Assembly: GCF_900128475.1 (NCBI RefSeq)
Contig: NZ_LT635836.1
Span: 200,526 to 264,525 of the forward strand
DNA: 64,000 bases
Source of the DNA: Mediterranea massiliensis
GTDB lineage: Bacteria; Bacteroidota; Bacteroidia; Bacteroidales; Bacteroidaceae
Reading direction: 5' to 3'
Notes under the pieces: model-generated
Told to the model about the DNA's origin: nothing
Databases searched by the model: none
What the model saw: only the letters and a program-made list of their open reading frames with translations
Shown here: positions 7,558 through 15,736 of the stretch, one piece after another
Numbering within the stretch: the stretch's first letter is position 1
Layout of the letters: every line of letters begins with the position of its first letter
Position numbers and translations under genes: made by a program

Positions 7558-7852
7558 TTTGGCTTTTTACAATCTGCGACCATCGGGAGCTGATTGCCTC
7601 CACCTTCGGGGTGGAGCGAGGTTTTTCGGGTGCAATGGCGGCCCCGCCGACATTTTTCGGCATCCCGAAAGATAACCTCGCTACACCCCAAGACTGAGGT
7701 CTTGCTACGTCCACCGTCATTGACGGTTTTCAATGGCTTCGATTGCTTTTTCAGCCTTGATTAGCCACTGTTCATTGTCATAAGTGACCACAACCTAATG
7801 CTTCCATGATTCTCGCTTTCGAGATTGCAAGAAAGCTGGAATGCAGTTCTAC
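7558..7852. other. oriT-like region with long interrupted inverted repeat
   Basis: No gene. A long inverted repeat has arms 7608-7630 and 7664-7689, sharing GGGGTGnAGCGAGGTT and TTTCGGG with one mismatch and a 3-nt bulge. The 33-nt loop carries a smaller GC-rich hairpin (GGCGGCCCCGCC, 7638-7649). The left arm starts inside another small hairpin, CCACCTTCGGGGTGG (about 7601-7614). Position just upstream of mobC and the relaxase gene is the usual place of oriT in these elements. The nick site cannot be placed by eye. Confidence 0.65.
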
Positions 7853-8365
7853 TTACATCCCTTTCCAATGCTCGAAGTCCTCGGCATAGAGTTCAATGTG
7901 ATGGCGAACGATGTTTTCCAATAGTCCTGACATACTCATTCTATCCTCACCGATTTTGCAGGCGAACTTGTCGAGCATCTTACGCAACTTGCCACTAATG
8001 AATACCGGCTTGCGGTCTTCAATCTTGTAAGGTCGCATAAAGGTGCTGCGGTACTCTTCCAGCGAGAGTTTGCGTTGTTTGCTACTCACTCGGCGTTGGA
8101 TGGGTGGTGTAGGTGGCTGTTCCTCTACTACATTGGTAGGCGGAACTTCATCTGTCACCCCTGTAACGGAAGGCACTGCTTCCGTTTGGGCTTGCTCCGC
8201 TACTGATGGTAGAGGAAGTGGCTTGATGTTCTCAATAGAGAAATCCTCCAATGCTGCATCAATACTCTTCTTTCGACTCTCTTCTATTTGCGAGTTATGC
8301 TCAGAGAAATCCAAACCTGTCATTTCCTGCAACTCTGTTTTACTTAAAGTCTGTTTTTTACTCAT
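7853..8365 (-). CDS. DUF3408 family protein of mobile element
   Basis: 170 aa from the ATG at 8365 (MSKKQTLSKTELQEMTG); an upstream in-frame ATG at 8431 is less likely. The middle is Pro/Thr/Val-rich and disordered (about 60-105). The conserved C-terminal 60 residues (KPVFISGKLRKMLDKFACKIG ... ENIVRHHIELY) match DUF3408, common in Bacteroides conjugative and mobilizable elements and resembling a ribbon-helix-helix DNA-binding unit. It lies on the far side of the oriT-like region from the mob genes, so a role at oriT or in control of transfer genes fits. Confidence 0.8.
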   Translation of the reverse strand: MSKKQTLSKTELQEMTGLDFSEHNSQIEESRKKSIDAALEDFSIENIKPLPLPSVAEQAQTEAVPSVTGVTDEVPPTNVVEEQPPTPPIQRRVSSKQRKLSLEEYRSTFMRPYKIEDRKPVFISGKLRKMLDKFACKIGEDRMSMSGLLENIVRHHIELYAEDFEHWKGM

Positions 8366-9110
8366 TTTTTGAATGTTTTTTAGTTCAACATATGGTCTTT
8401 GTGCACAATTATGACCGATTATCTGCTGCAAAGAAAATGTGCATACAATTCTACCACAACTAATTAGGTCTATGTAGGCAATTATGAATTGTATTGCTTT
8501 TCGGGGTGATTTATAAGCGGTGCTGATTGCATAATTCTTCCCAAGTTGAACGGGTAATTATGGATTAGGACGAAATGCTTAATTGAGGAAATTAAGGGCT
8601 TAAATACGATAGCGGATAGACGGACTGCCGAAACACCGGAAGTTGGTCTATCCGCTATACTGCTATCGTAGAATTAGCGACTATCTGTTTCGGCTGTTCG
8701 GAGCAGAGGTTTGGCAGACTGATAGGCATCGGTCTGTCAAACGACAATGTACCGGACAAGATCCGAAACGGACAGCCACTTGAAACGGAATCTGTGTGTA
8801 AGTGTGATAACTCTACTGAATATATGAGTATATCCAGTGAAAATACAGATTAAAGTGCCACGAACTACGCCAGATACTGCAACAAGTCCGATAAGCCATT
8901 GGAGTGTGGTAACTCCTATATTTCTTTGTACCAACAAAACGGAATTGCATATGAGGATAGAGGCTATTTATATGACTGATTATCGTGTCTATGATGAAAC
9001 GATATGACAAGGAATGACACCTATTGTTAGTGCCATTGAAGTATAAAAATCTCTTCCTTATTTAGCAGTGCGAAACAAGAAAACAAGTGTAATAAATTAT
9101 AATAAAGCGT
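8366..9110. other. 745-bp gene-free region rich in inverted repeats
   Basis: Lies between the minus-strand DUF3408 gene and the plus-strand HTH genes, with no credible coding region. Contains: an 11-bp perfect inverted repeat AGCGGATAGAC at 8611-8621 with 8646-8656; flanking 8-bp arms TACGATAG at 8605-8612 with 8663-8670; GCCGAAACA at 8627-8635 with TGTTTCGGC at 8686-8694; and an 11-nt pair with one mismatch at 8709-8719 with 8732-8742. Such clustering suggests a control region, a replication origin for the excised circle, or a structured RNA. Confidence 0.5.
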
Positions 9111-9425
9111 ATGGATTTAATCATTTTTGAGCGAAAGGCATTCGAGGAATTTGCCACGAAGATTGAGCAGTTCATTCTGCGAGTATCAAATTCACCCGTT
9201 GTCAAGAGCGGGAAGAAAAAGACAAACAATTGGCTCGACCATCAGGATGTTTGTCAGCGGTTGAAGATAAGCAAGCGTACATTGCAGACCTTGCGTGATA
9301 ATGGTACGCTTGCCTACACCAAAATCGGCAACCGCACATACTACCTGCCCGAAGATGTAGAGAGCATTGTAACAAAGGTAGAGGACAGGCGAAAAGAAGC
9401 CAAGTGGAAAGGGCGAGAAATCTAA
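9111..9425 (+). CDS. excisionase-like helix-turn-helix protein 1
   Basis: 104 aa with a MerR/excisionase-like (HTH_17) domain in the second half: WLDHQDVCQRLKISKRTLQTL followed by NGTLAYTKIGNRTYYLPEDVESIV. The first 35 residues form a helical extension. Such proteins act as recombination directionality factors or transcription regulators of Bacteroides mobile elements. It sits upstream of a second protein of the same type (3-nt gap), so the two are one transcript and perhaps work together at the att or regulatory repeats in 8605-8742. Confidence 0.85.
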   Translation: MDLIIFERKAFEEFATKIEQFILRVSNSPVVKSGKKKTNNWLDHQDVCQRLKISKRTLQTLRDNGTLAYTKIGNRTYYLPEDVESIVTKVEDRRKEAKWKGREI

Positions 9426-9428
9426 TCA

Positions 9429-9767
9429 ATGTATAACACTGAAACCAATTTGAATATGTATCAAGAGATGAGAACCAAAGACGATGCGTGGATGCAGTCC
9501 ATTCACGAGAGTATCGACCAGCTATCGGAGATTCTCGATAGTATGCCAAAAGACGGGACAACCTTACAAAACGATGATGAGTATCTATGCGACAAGGAGG
9601 TGGCATATATGCTTAAAGTGAGCCGAAGAACATTGAGCGAGTATCGCAGTAACGGAACACTCCCTTACTATGTGCTCGGTGGCAAAGTCCTTTACAAGCG
9701 AAGTGAGATTGAGCAGGCATTGAAACGGGAGTACAACGGCAAGCACCTGCTTAATAGCAGCGGATAA
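9429..9767 (+). CDS. excisionase-like helix-turn-helix protein 2
   Basis: 112 aa. N-terminal helical part (MYQEMRTKDDAWMQSIHESI) and a C-terminal HTH_17 domain: YLCDKEVAYMLKVSRRTLSEY, then NGTLPYYVLGGKVLYKRSEIEQAL. Only distantly similar to the preceding protein in sequence but of the same plan. Likely regulator or excision factor of the mobile element. The gene begins 3 nt after the preceding stop and is the last recognisable element gene before the polysaccharide genes. Confidence 0.85.
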   Translation: MYNTETNLNMYQEMRTKDDAWMQSIHESIDQLSEILDSMPKDGTTLQNDDEYLCDKEVAYMLKVSRRTLSEYRSNGTLPYYVLGGKVLYKRSEIEQALKREYNGKHLLNSSG

Positions 9768-9859
9768 ACCTCTCTATATTTTTGGAGGGAGTGAAATTTA
9801 CCGCTTGCCCTATATATCTATGATGTAAAATAATAGTGCTCCTATGGATAGAAACAAGA

Positions 9860-9906
9860 ACAGCATACAAATGGGTTATCAATGTAAGAATCCTTTTGTA
9901 TGCTGT
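9860..9906 (+). repeat. 12-bp perfect inverted repeat downstream of the HTH genes
   Basis: ACAGCATACAAA (9860-9871) is mirrored by TTTGTATGCTGT (9895-9906) across a 23-nt spacer, followed by a T-rich stretch. It may be a terminator for the HTH operon or part of the right end of the element. Confidence 0.5.
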
Positions 9907-10199
9907 CTGTTTATCTTTATCTACATTTTCGTCAGTCGTTCATTTCCGTTGCCGTCTGCATTCCTAAGTACAGACATTGAAAGGGGAAAGGTTTTCGGGG
10001 TGAATACTCTCCGTAGGAGGAAGATTCAGTCCGAAACGGCTTGCCGCCTGACCTTTCAACTTTCAAGGGCTGATGTACTACCTTCGCAGACGAGCAAAGG
10101 AAAGGGGCGAATGACGGAATCGGGAAACTCATATATATCGCAGATTGATGATAGACCAAATTCAAATATTACCCTGAACAATGAAAAATGCACCGTCCT

Positions 10200-10230
10200 T
10201 TTGCTCGTTCATAAAAAAGTTGTACCTTTG
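10200..10230 (+). promoter_or_regulatory. sigma-ABfr-type promoter for polysaccharide genes
   Basis: -33 TTTG at 10200-10203, 19-nt spacer, -7 TACCTTTG at 10223-10230: an exact match to the Bacteroides TTTG-N19-TAnnTTTG pattern. It faces the glycosyltransferase genes, about 120 nt upstream. Confidence 0.72.
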
Positions 10231-10351
10231 TTCCAAGATGAGTTGTACATCAATGCAAATCACGCAAGTATGTAGAAATCAGAACAGTTGCCAACTCATT
10301 ACCTCGTTCTTGAACTTTCCGCATAAACTTTTTATTCTTAGCGGATTATGA

Positions 10352-11068
10352 GATTATTCCAAAAATAGATATTATTGTTGGTTTGGAAGAAATCCACTTC
10401 CACCACTGGCTACTAAATGCATTGCATCATGGAAAAAGTATTTTCCAGACTATGAAATCAAAGAATGAAATGAAGACAATTTCGATGTTAACATCATTCC
10501 TTATACAAAAGAGGCATACGAAGCGAAGAAATATGCTTTTGTTAGTGACTATGCCCGTTTTTGGATTCTATATCGTTACGGAGGGGTATATTTTGATACT
10601 GATGTTGAGGTTATCAAGCCATTAAATGATATCATAGAGCGAGGAGGCTTTATGGGATTGGAGAGTAATTTGAATTGTAATCCTGGATTAGGTTTAGGTT
10701 GTGCTCCAAACCTAAATCAATATAAAAAAATTTTAGACCGATATGAAACGTTACATTTCAAGCATGCCGACAGTAGTTTAAATCTTAAGACAGTCGTTGA
10801 ATATACATCTGAATTGTTAATAAAAGAAGGTCTAAGTAACAAACCCGGTATACAAAAAATAAATGACATTTACATTTACCCGTCTGAGTATTTTTGTCCG
10901 ATTAATATCATCACAAAAAAAATACATATCACGCAAAATACACGAACAATCCATCATTATATGGGATCATGGGCAAATCGAGGGCTAACATGGCATATCA
11001 AAAGGGCCATGCGAAAATTAATTCCTGAATTTTTACTTCTGAAGTATAATCAATTAAAACATAAATAA
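10352..11068 (+). pseudogene. GT32-family glycosyltransferase, broken at 5' end
   Basis: The translation is that of a capsule-type GT32 sugar transferase with DXD motif (YGGVYFDTDVEVI) and the WFGRNPLPPL start region. Two lesions are seen. Near the start, the expected IPKIIHYCWFG sequence is split between two frames, consistent with loss of one base around 10368. Further in, the conserved Trp of the E-W-N-E motif is TGA at 10466-10468. The frame is then open to the stop at 11066-11068, so only a truncated 138-aa product from ATG 10652, without the DXD motif, could be made. The gene directly abuts the next start at 11069. The loss is probably recent, since the rest is well preserved. Confidence 0.8.
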
Positions 11069-12112
11069 ATGGATTACATCAATGGTAATAATTTGCTTAC
11101 CATAGGCATTCAGCATCATCCTGTCCGTGGTGGCGTGGCTGCTGTCATATCATCTTACAGTAAAATGATAAGACCATTCCATTTCATTGGGACTGTTAAT
11201 GATTCTAACAAGTTATTCAAACTGATAGTCTTTATCAAAGCTCTATTTGTTTTTATGTACTACATGCTTGTCAAGCATAATATAAAGATAGTGCATATTC
11301 ACGGAGCATCTTATGTTAGTTTTTGGAGAAAGAGTGTCTTTATCTTACTCGGCAAGGCTTTTGGAAAGAAAATTGTTTATCATATCCATGGGGGAGGATT
11401 TAAAAAATTCAGCAAAGAACATCCCAATGCCGTCCGATATGTTTTATCAAAAACAGATTGCATTATCGCACTCTCCGAAAATTGGAAAGAGTTTTTTGAA
11501 AAAGAGTTTTCATGTAAAAAGGTAACAGTGATAAGCAACATCATAGAGACTCCCCAAATCAATCCTAAGAAAAGTAATCTGTTCACCTTATTGTTTCTTG
11601 GCAAAATGAATAAGAATAAGGGAGTATACGATTTATTGGACGTAATCATCAAAAACAAGTCTGAATACAAGAACAAACTACGCCTATTTTTGGGAGGCAA
11701 TGGTGAAATAGAATCTGTTCAAAGGAAAATTCACGAAAATGGCATTGAGGATATCGTTATTTTCAAAGGTTGGGTCAGCGGCAATAGTAAAATCGATTTG
11801 TTCAATCAATCTGACGTATACATCCTACCCTCTTATTACGAAGGACTTCCCATCTCAATACTGGAAGCAATGAGCTATTCAATGCCCATTATTGCAACGA
11901 ATGTAGGAGGAATCCCTGAAATAGTGGAAAATGGGATCAATGGTTATCTAATAAATCCTGGCAATAAAGAGGCCATAGAAAATGGCATCAATAAATTTCT
12001 TTTTAATCCATCATTGATAAAATCAATGGGTGAGAAATCTCAACAAAAAATAAAGAAACATCTTCCAGTTGAAGTATCTAAAGAACTATCACAATTATAT
12101 AATACAATATAG
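11069..12112 (+). CDS. GT4-family glycosyltransferase
   Basis: 347-aa retaining glycosyltransferase of the group 1 (GT4, GT-B fold) kind. Seen: N-terminal PVRGGVAAVISSYS, a middle IHGASYVSFW and HIHGGGFK, and the C-terminal donor-binding part with FLGKMNKNKGVYDLL, GWVSGNSKIDLF and the E-x7-E type motif in YYEGLPISILEAMSYSMPIIATNVGGIPEIV. It would add a sugar from a nucleotide donor onto a lipid-linked polysaccharide intermediate at the inner face of the membrane. The start abuts the stop of the broken GT32 gene, so translation may depend on upstream reading. AT-rich like its neighbours. Confidence 0.92.
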   Translation: MDYINGNNLLTIGIQHHPVRGGVAAVISSYSKMIRPFHFIGTVNDSNKLFKLIVFIKALFVFMYYMLVKHNIKIVHIHGASYVSFWRKSVFILLGKAFGKKIVYHIHGGGFKKFSKEHPNAVRYVLSKTDCIIALSENWKEFFEKEFSCKKVTVISNIIETPQINPKKSNLFTLLFLGKMNKNKGVYDLLDVIIKNKSEYKNKLRLFLGGNGEIESVQRKIHENGIEDIVIFKGWVSGNSKIDLFNQSDVYILPSYYEGLPISILEAMSYSMPIIATNVGGIPEIVENGINGYLINPGNKEAIENGINKFLFNPSLIKSMGEKSQQKIKKHLPVEVSKELSQLYNTI

Positions 12113-12132
12113 GAATTTTCCAAATTGAAAAT

Positions 12133-13020
12133 ATGAAAGAAATCATCTTGTTTGTAGTCAACTTATTGGCAAATATAAAGATTCTTACCCCAATAAATGT
12201 AGCAAAACTTAGATTCTTATACATTATGCATAAGTGGCCGCACTTCAAAAATCCACGAGATTTAAATGAAAAAATCAATTATTTGAAGTTTTACGGTGAC
12301 ACGTCTAAATGGCCCCGTTTGGCAGATAAATATGCTGTTCGTCAATATATTTCAGACATGGGATTAGGTTCTATCTTAGTAAAGCTATATGGCAAATGGG
12401 ATAATGTAAATGAAATCGATTGGGATATGTTACCCAATCAGTTTGTCATGAAATGCAACAATGGGAGTGGTGATGTACTGATATGTAAGGATAAATCCAC
12501 TCTCAACATAGAGAGCACCAAACAATATTTTGACAAGATGTTACATCGGAAATTCGGCTTGACAAGCGGTGAACCACATTATGCACTGATCAAACCATGT
12601 ATTATAGCGGAAGAACTTTTAGATAGTTCAAACCAAGCAGGGAATTCGACTTCTTTGATTGATTATAAGATTTGGTGTTTCAATGGCAATCCTCATAGTG
12701 TAATGGTTTGCTATAACAGACAACAATATCATGCCAACGTAGGTGTCTATGATCTCCATTGGCAATATCACCCAGAATATTCCATATTTACAAGTCATTA
12801 CAAAGAAAGCAAACAACAACTTCCTAAACCGGTTTGTTTTGACGAAATGTTAAAAATTTCCCGCAAACTAGCTACAGATTTCCCAATTCTACGCGTAGAC
12901 CTGTATGAAGTTAATGGGAAAGTCTATTTTGGAGAATTAACGTTTACATCACAAAGTGGTTGTATGGACTATTTTTCTCAACAATTTTTAAACGAAACAG
13001 GAAAATTAATCAATTTATAA
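12133..13020 (+). CDS. TupA-like ATP-grasp protein of polysaccharide locus
   Basis: 295 aa, matches the TupA-like ATP-grasp family: RFLYIMHKWPHFKNPRDLNEKINYLK start region, WPRLADKYAVRQYI, then FVMKCNNGSGDV (nucleotide-binding loop) and the late DLYEVNGKVYFGELTFTSQSG segment with the metal-binding Glu. TupA-type proteins are ATP-dependent ligases (teichuronopeptide synthesis) and are common in capsule clusters, where they may attach amino acids or other acids to glycans. Substrate here is unknown. It follows the GT4 gene by 20 nt and precedes the Alg14-like gene by 6 nt. Confidence 0.85.
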   Translation: MKEIILFVVNLLANIKILTPINVAKLRFLYIMHKWPHFKNPRDLNEKINYLKFYGDTSKWPRLADKYAVRQYISDMGLGSILVKLYGKWDNVNEIDWDMLPNQFVMKCNNGSGDVLICKDKSTLNIESTKQYFDKMLHRKFGLTSGEPHYALIKPCIIAEELLDSSNQAGNSTSLIDYKIWCFNGNPHSVMVCYNRQQYHANVGVYDLHWQYHPEYSIFTSHYKESKQQLPKPVCFDEMLKISRKLATDFPILRVDLYEVNGKVYFGELTFTSQSGCMDYFSQQFLNETGKLINL

Positions 13021-13026
13021 ATTACT

Positions 13027-13479
13027 ATGAAAACAATATTAGCTGTAGCATCTATTGGAGGACATTGGATACAATTGTTACGTATTGTCAAACCATTGGA
13101 AGCTCAATATGAAGTAGTCTATATGTCAACCCATCCTAAATGTAAGTCTATGGTTAAAAATTGTCGTTTTCATACCATCATAGATTTTAGTCGTTGGGAT
13201 ATCTGGAAAATAATACCAGCTTCTTTCAATATCTGTTTCATACTGATCAAAGAAAGACCATCAACTATTATTACTACTGGAGCTGCTCCAGGACTTATAA
13301 CCATTGCCTTAGGTCGTTTATTAGGGATTAAGACGATTTGGATAGATTCTGTCGCAAATGTAGCAACAATGAGCACTTCAGGGAAACTAGCGCGTAAATT
13401 AGCAAACTATGTTTATACTCAGTGGCCTGAACTTGCCACTGGACGGGTGCACTATGCAGGGAACATATTTGGAGATTGA
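13027..13479 (+). CDS. Alg14/PssD-like glycosyltransferase subunit
   Basis: 150 aa. Begins MKTILAVASIGGHWIQLLRI, the Alg14/PssD/EpsE pattern (GGH loop), and contains the membrane-association stretch IWKIIPASFNICFILI, TTGAAPGLITIALGRLLGIKTIWIDS and a final AGNIFGD. In this split GT28-type transferase the Alg14-like subunit anchors the catalytic Alg13-like subunit, which is encoded by the next gene (52-nt gap). Together they add a sugar to a lipid-linked intermediate. Part of the AT-rich polysaccharide operon. Confidence 0.9.
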   Translation: MKTILAVASIGGHWIQLLRIVKPLEAQYEVVYMSTHPKCKSMVKNCRFHTIIDFSRWDIWKIIPASFNICFILIKERPSTIITTGAAPGLITIALGRLLGIKTIWIDSVANVATMSTSGKLARKLANYVYTQWPELATGRVHYAGNIFGD

Positions 13480-13531
13480 CGTTTCTCTAATATTCCCTCC
13501 TATTAGTTCTTTGACTTATTGATTTAAACTT

Positions 13532-13999
13532 ATGATATTTTGTACAATAGGGACACAAGCTCCTTTTGACCGCTTTGTGAAGATTATAGATGAAGCGGCC
13601 GCTTGCATTGACGAGGAAATTATAGCACAAGTCTATAAAAGCGAGTATGTGGCAAAGAATATTCGCACAATAGACTTTTTGGCACCAGACGTTTTTAATG
13701 AATTATTCTGTAAAGCTCGCTTAATAGTAGCCCATGCCGGAATGGGAACCATCATTTCAGCCATGCGACAAAATAAACCGATTATTATCTTTCCACGTAT
13801 TGCAGCTTTAGGAGAACACCGCAACGAGCATCAGCTTGCTACTGCACAGAAAATGAAAGAATTAGGGTATGCATATGTAGCCAACGATGATGTAGAACTG
13901 AAAGAATTGTTGACAAAAAAGGATTTAAAGCCGTTACATAAATTAGGAGAATTTGCAAGCCAATCTTTGATTGACGAATTGTCACAGGTAATTGGATAA
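13532..13999 (+). CDS. Alg13/PssE-like glycosyltransferase catalytic subunit
   Basis: 155 aa, GT28 C-terminal domain alone: [20 protein letters not shown] start (T-x-G-T loop), [23 protein letters not shown] (donor-binding loop) and [20 protein letters not shown], the classical Alg13/PssE motif. It pairs with the Alg14-like protein encoded upstream. Donor sugar cannot be told from sequence. The dehydrogenase gene follows after 40 nt, with an abrupt rise in GC between the two. Confidence 0.9.
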   Translation: MIFCTIGTQAPFDRFVKIIDEAAACIDEEIIAQVYKSEYVAKNIRTIDFLAPDVFNELFCKARLIVAHAGMGTIISAMRQNKPIIIFPRIAALGEHRNEHQLATAQKMKELGYAYVANDDVELKELLTKKDLKPLHKLGEFASQSLIDELSQVIG

Positions 14000-14039
14000 T
14001 AATGAAAGATTTATAAATATTAAATTCAAATTTGTGGAT

Positions 14040-15365
14040 ATGAATTACAAAATAGCAGTAGCCGGAACGGGCTACGTGGGACTGTCAATAGCGACGCTGC
14101 TGGCACAGCATCACCAAGTGACGGCGGTGGACGTGATCTCTGAAAAGGTGGAGAAGATAAACCGGCGCATCAGCCCGATACAGGACGAGTACATCGAGAA
14201 GTATCTGGCGGAAAAGGAACTGAACCAGACGGCGACACTGGACGGACGGAAGGCGTACGGCGACGCGGACTTCGTGGTGATAGCGGCACCGACAAACTAT
14301 GACCCGGTGAAGAACTACTTCGACACGAGCCACGTGGAGGAGGTGATAGACCTGGTGCTGGAGGTGAACCCGGACGCGACGATGGTGATCAAGAGCACGA
14401 TTCCGGTGGGATACTGCCGGAGCCTGTACGTGAAGTATGCACAGGTGTTCAAGGAGACACCGGCGCTGCAGGGGAAGCGGCTGAACCTGCTGTTCTCGCC
14501 GGAATTCCTGCGGGAGAGCAAGGCGCTGTATGACAATCTGTACCCGAGCCGCATCATCGTGGGTTATCCGAAGATGATGGACGACGGACGCTTCGGAGAG
14601 GAAAACGAGGCCATACGCACTATCGCCGGAGAGCACCTGGAGGAGAAGGCACGGGAGTTTGCGGCGCTGCTGCAGGAAGGGGCCATCAAGAAGGACATCC
14701 CGACGCTCTTCATGGGGATGAAGGAGGCGGAGGCGGTGAAGCTCTTCGCGAACACGTACCTGGCGCTGCGCGTGAGCTACTTCAACGAACTGGATACGTA
14801 TGCGGAGATGAAGGGACTGGACACGAAGGCCATCATCGACGGCATCTGCCTGGACCCGCGCATCGGGACGCACTACAACAACCCGAGCTTCGGCTACGGG
14901 GGATACTGCCTGCCCAAGGACACGAAGCAGCTGCTGGCCAACTACCAGGACGTGCCGGAGAACCTGATTCACGCCATCGTGGAGAGCAACCGCACGCGCA
15001 AGGACTTCATCGCGGAGCAGGTGTTGAACAAGGCAGGATATTATACGGCCAACTCGCAATGGAACGCCAACAAGGAACAGCCGTGTACCATCGGGGTGTT
15101 CCGCCTGACGATGAAATCGAACAGCGACAACTTCCGCCAAAGCTCGATACAGGGAGTGATGAAACGTGTGAAGGCCAAAGGAGCGGAGGTCATCATCTAC
15201 GAACCGACGCTGGAGGACGGAACGACGTTCTTCGGCTCGCTGGTGGTGAACGACCTGGAGGCCTTCAAGCGGCAGTCGCACGCCATCATCGCAAACCGCT
15301 ACGACGCCTGCCTGGACGACGTGAAGGAGAAGGTGTATACGAGGGACCTATTCCAAAGAGACTGA
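14040..15365 (+). CDS. ugd: UDP-glucose/GDP-mannose 6-dehydrogenase
   Basis: 441 aa. NAD-binding Rossmann motif [13 protein letters not shown] at the N-terminus, KSTIPVGYC in the middle, and the catalytic cysteine motif [14 protein letters not shown]. It oxidises a nucleotide sugar (UDP-glucose to UDP-glucuronate is the most usual) for capsule or LPS. The start at 14040 ([14 protein letters not shown]) fits the family; an ATG at 13992 would add 16 odd residues and overlap the previous gene. GC content and codon use are much higher than in the five AT-rich genes before it, so it probably has a separate history, perhaps as the conserved edge of the locus. Confidence 0.92.
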   Translation: MNYKIAVAGTGYVGLSIATLLAQHHQVTAVDVISEKVEKINRRISPIQDEYIEKYLAEKELNQTATLDGRKAYGDADFVVIAAPTNYDPVKNYFDTSHVEEVIDLVLEVNPDATMVIKSTIPVGYCRSLYVKYAQVFKETPALQGKRLNLLFSPEFLRESKALYDNLYPSRIIVGYPKMMDDGRFGEENEAIRTIAGEHLEEKAREFAALLQEGAIKKDIPTLFMGMKEAEAVKLFANTYLALRVSYFNELDTYAEMKGLDTKAIIDGICLDPRIGTHYNNPSFGYGGYCLPKDTKQLLANYQDVPENLIHAIVESNRTRKDFIAEQVLNKAGYYTANSQWNANKEQPCTIGVFRLTMKSNSDNFRQSSIQGVMKRVKAKGAEVIIYEPTLEDGTTFFGSLVVNDLEAFKRQSHAIIANRYDACLDDVKEKVYTRDLFQRD

Positions 15366-15488
15366 GATCAAATATAAAATATTAAATATAAAATATTAGA
15401 TTTCAGATCTTAGATTTCAGATTTCAATGGTTAATGATACTAACCGCTCACCGTTAACCGCTAATAGGGCATGACACTGTGTGTGTAA

Positions 15489-15515
15489 TGGATCCCGCAT
15501 CGAGTGCGGGATGAC
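15489..15515. repeat. REP-like palindrome, half element
   Basis: TGGATCCCGCATCGAGTGCG and the seven following bases form a hairpin (CCCGCA / TGCGGG). The same half is found at 23747-23773 and, with two changes, at 54117-54143, there joined to a CGTCATCCCGG half. Confidence 0.7.
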
Positions 15516-15694
15516 ATGAATCTGTGGAACTCTGTGTAATCTGTGGTGAGAAAGAGAGAGGGATTAGGTTTGAGGTATTGGAGGAATTATCGGGAACATG
15601 CTGTTTTGAATGTGGTGACGGGAGGAAGTGAAAGTAAATGGCTACGTTTCCTAAATTTAATGTTCTTCGAAGGAATTTATTGATAAATTCATCG

Positions 15695-15702
15695 TATATT
15701 TG
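15695..15702 (+). promoter_or_regulatory. -7 box upstream of the ATPase operon
   Basis: TATATTTG matches TAnnTTTG and lies 34 nt before the ATPase start. No good -33 TTTG is found at the ideal distance, so it may be weak or activator-dependent. Confidence 0.45.
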
Positions 15703-15736
15703 TATCCATCATATTTAGCAAACAGGATTTTTGAAT

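Larger units (their letters stand above)
9768..10351. other. gene-free junction between mobile element and polysaccharide genes
   Basis: 584 bp. It holds the inverted repeat at 9860-9906 and a promoter at 10200-10230. A 143-codon open frame (9844-10275) runs through both signals and shows no domain, no ribosome site and an odd composition, so I do not call it a gene. The true right end of the element must lie somewhere here, but no direct repeat to the left end was found by eye. Confidence 0.5.
15366..15736. other. gene-free stretch with repeats and a promoter
   Basis: 371 bp. Holds an AT-rich tandem (AAATATAAAATATT twice near 15368-15396), repeated GATTTCAGAT units, a short TTAACCGCTAA-type repeat cluster (about 15430-15465), half of a REP-like element (15489-15515) and the -7 box at 15695-15702. 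No gene seen. Confidence 0.6.

Noticed and set aside
8737..9010. Two overlapping minus-strand frames of 65-66 codons in the inverted-repeat block
   Set aside because: No ribosome site, domain or coding bias; the block is better explained by structure.
9844..10275. 143-codon frame between the HTH genes and the polysaccharide genes
   Set aside because: It runs through an inverted repeat and a strong promoter, has no domain or ribosome site and odd composition.
14085..15281. 398-codon open frame antisense to the dehydrogenase gene
   Set aside because: It mirrors a GC-rich gene; the product is Arg/His/Val-rich and low in complexity, with no domain, and the sense gene is clear.
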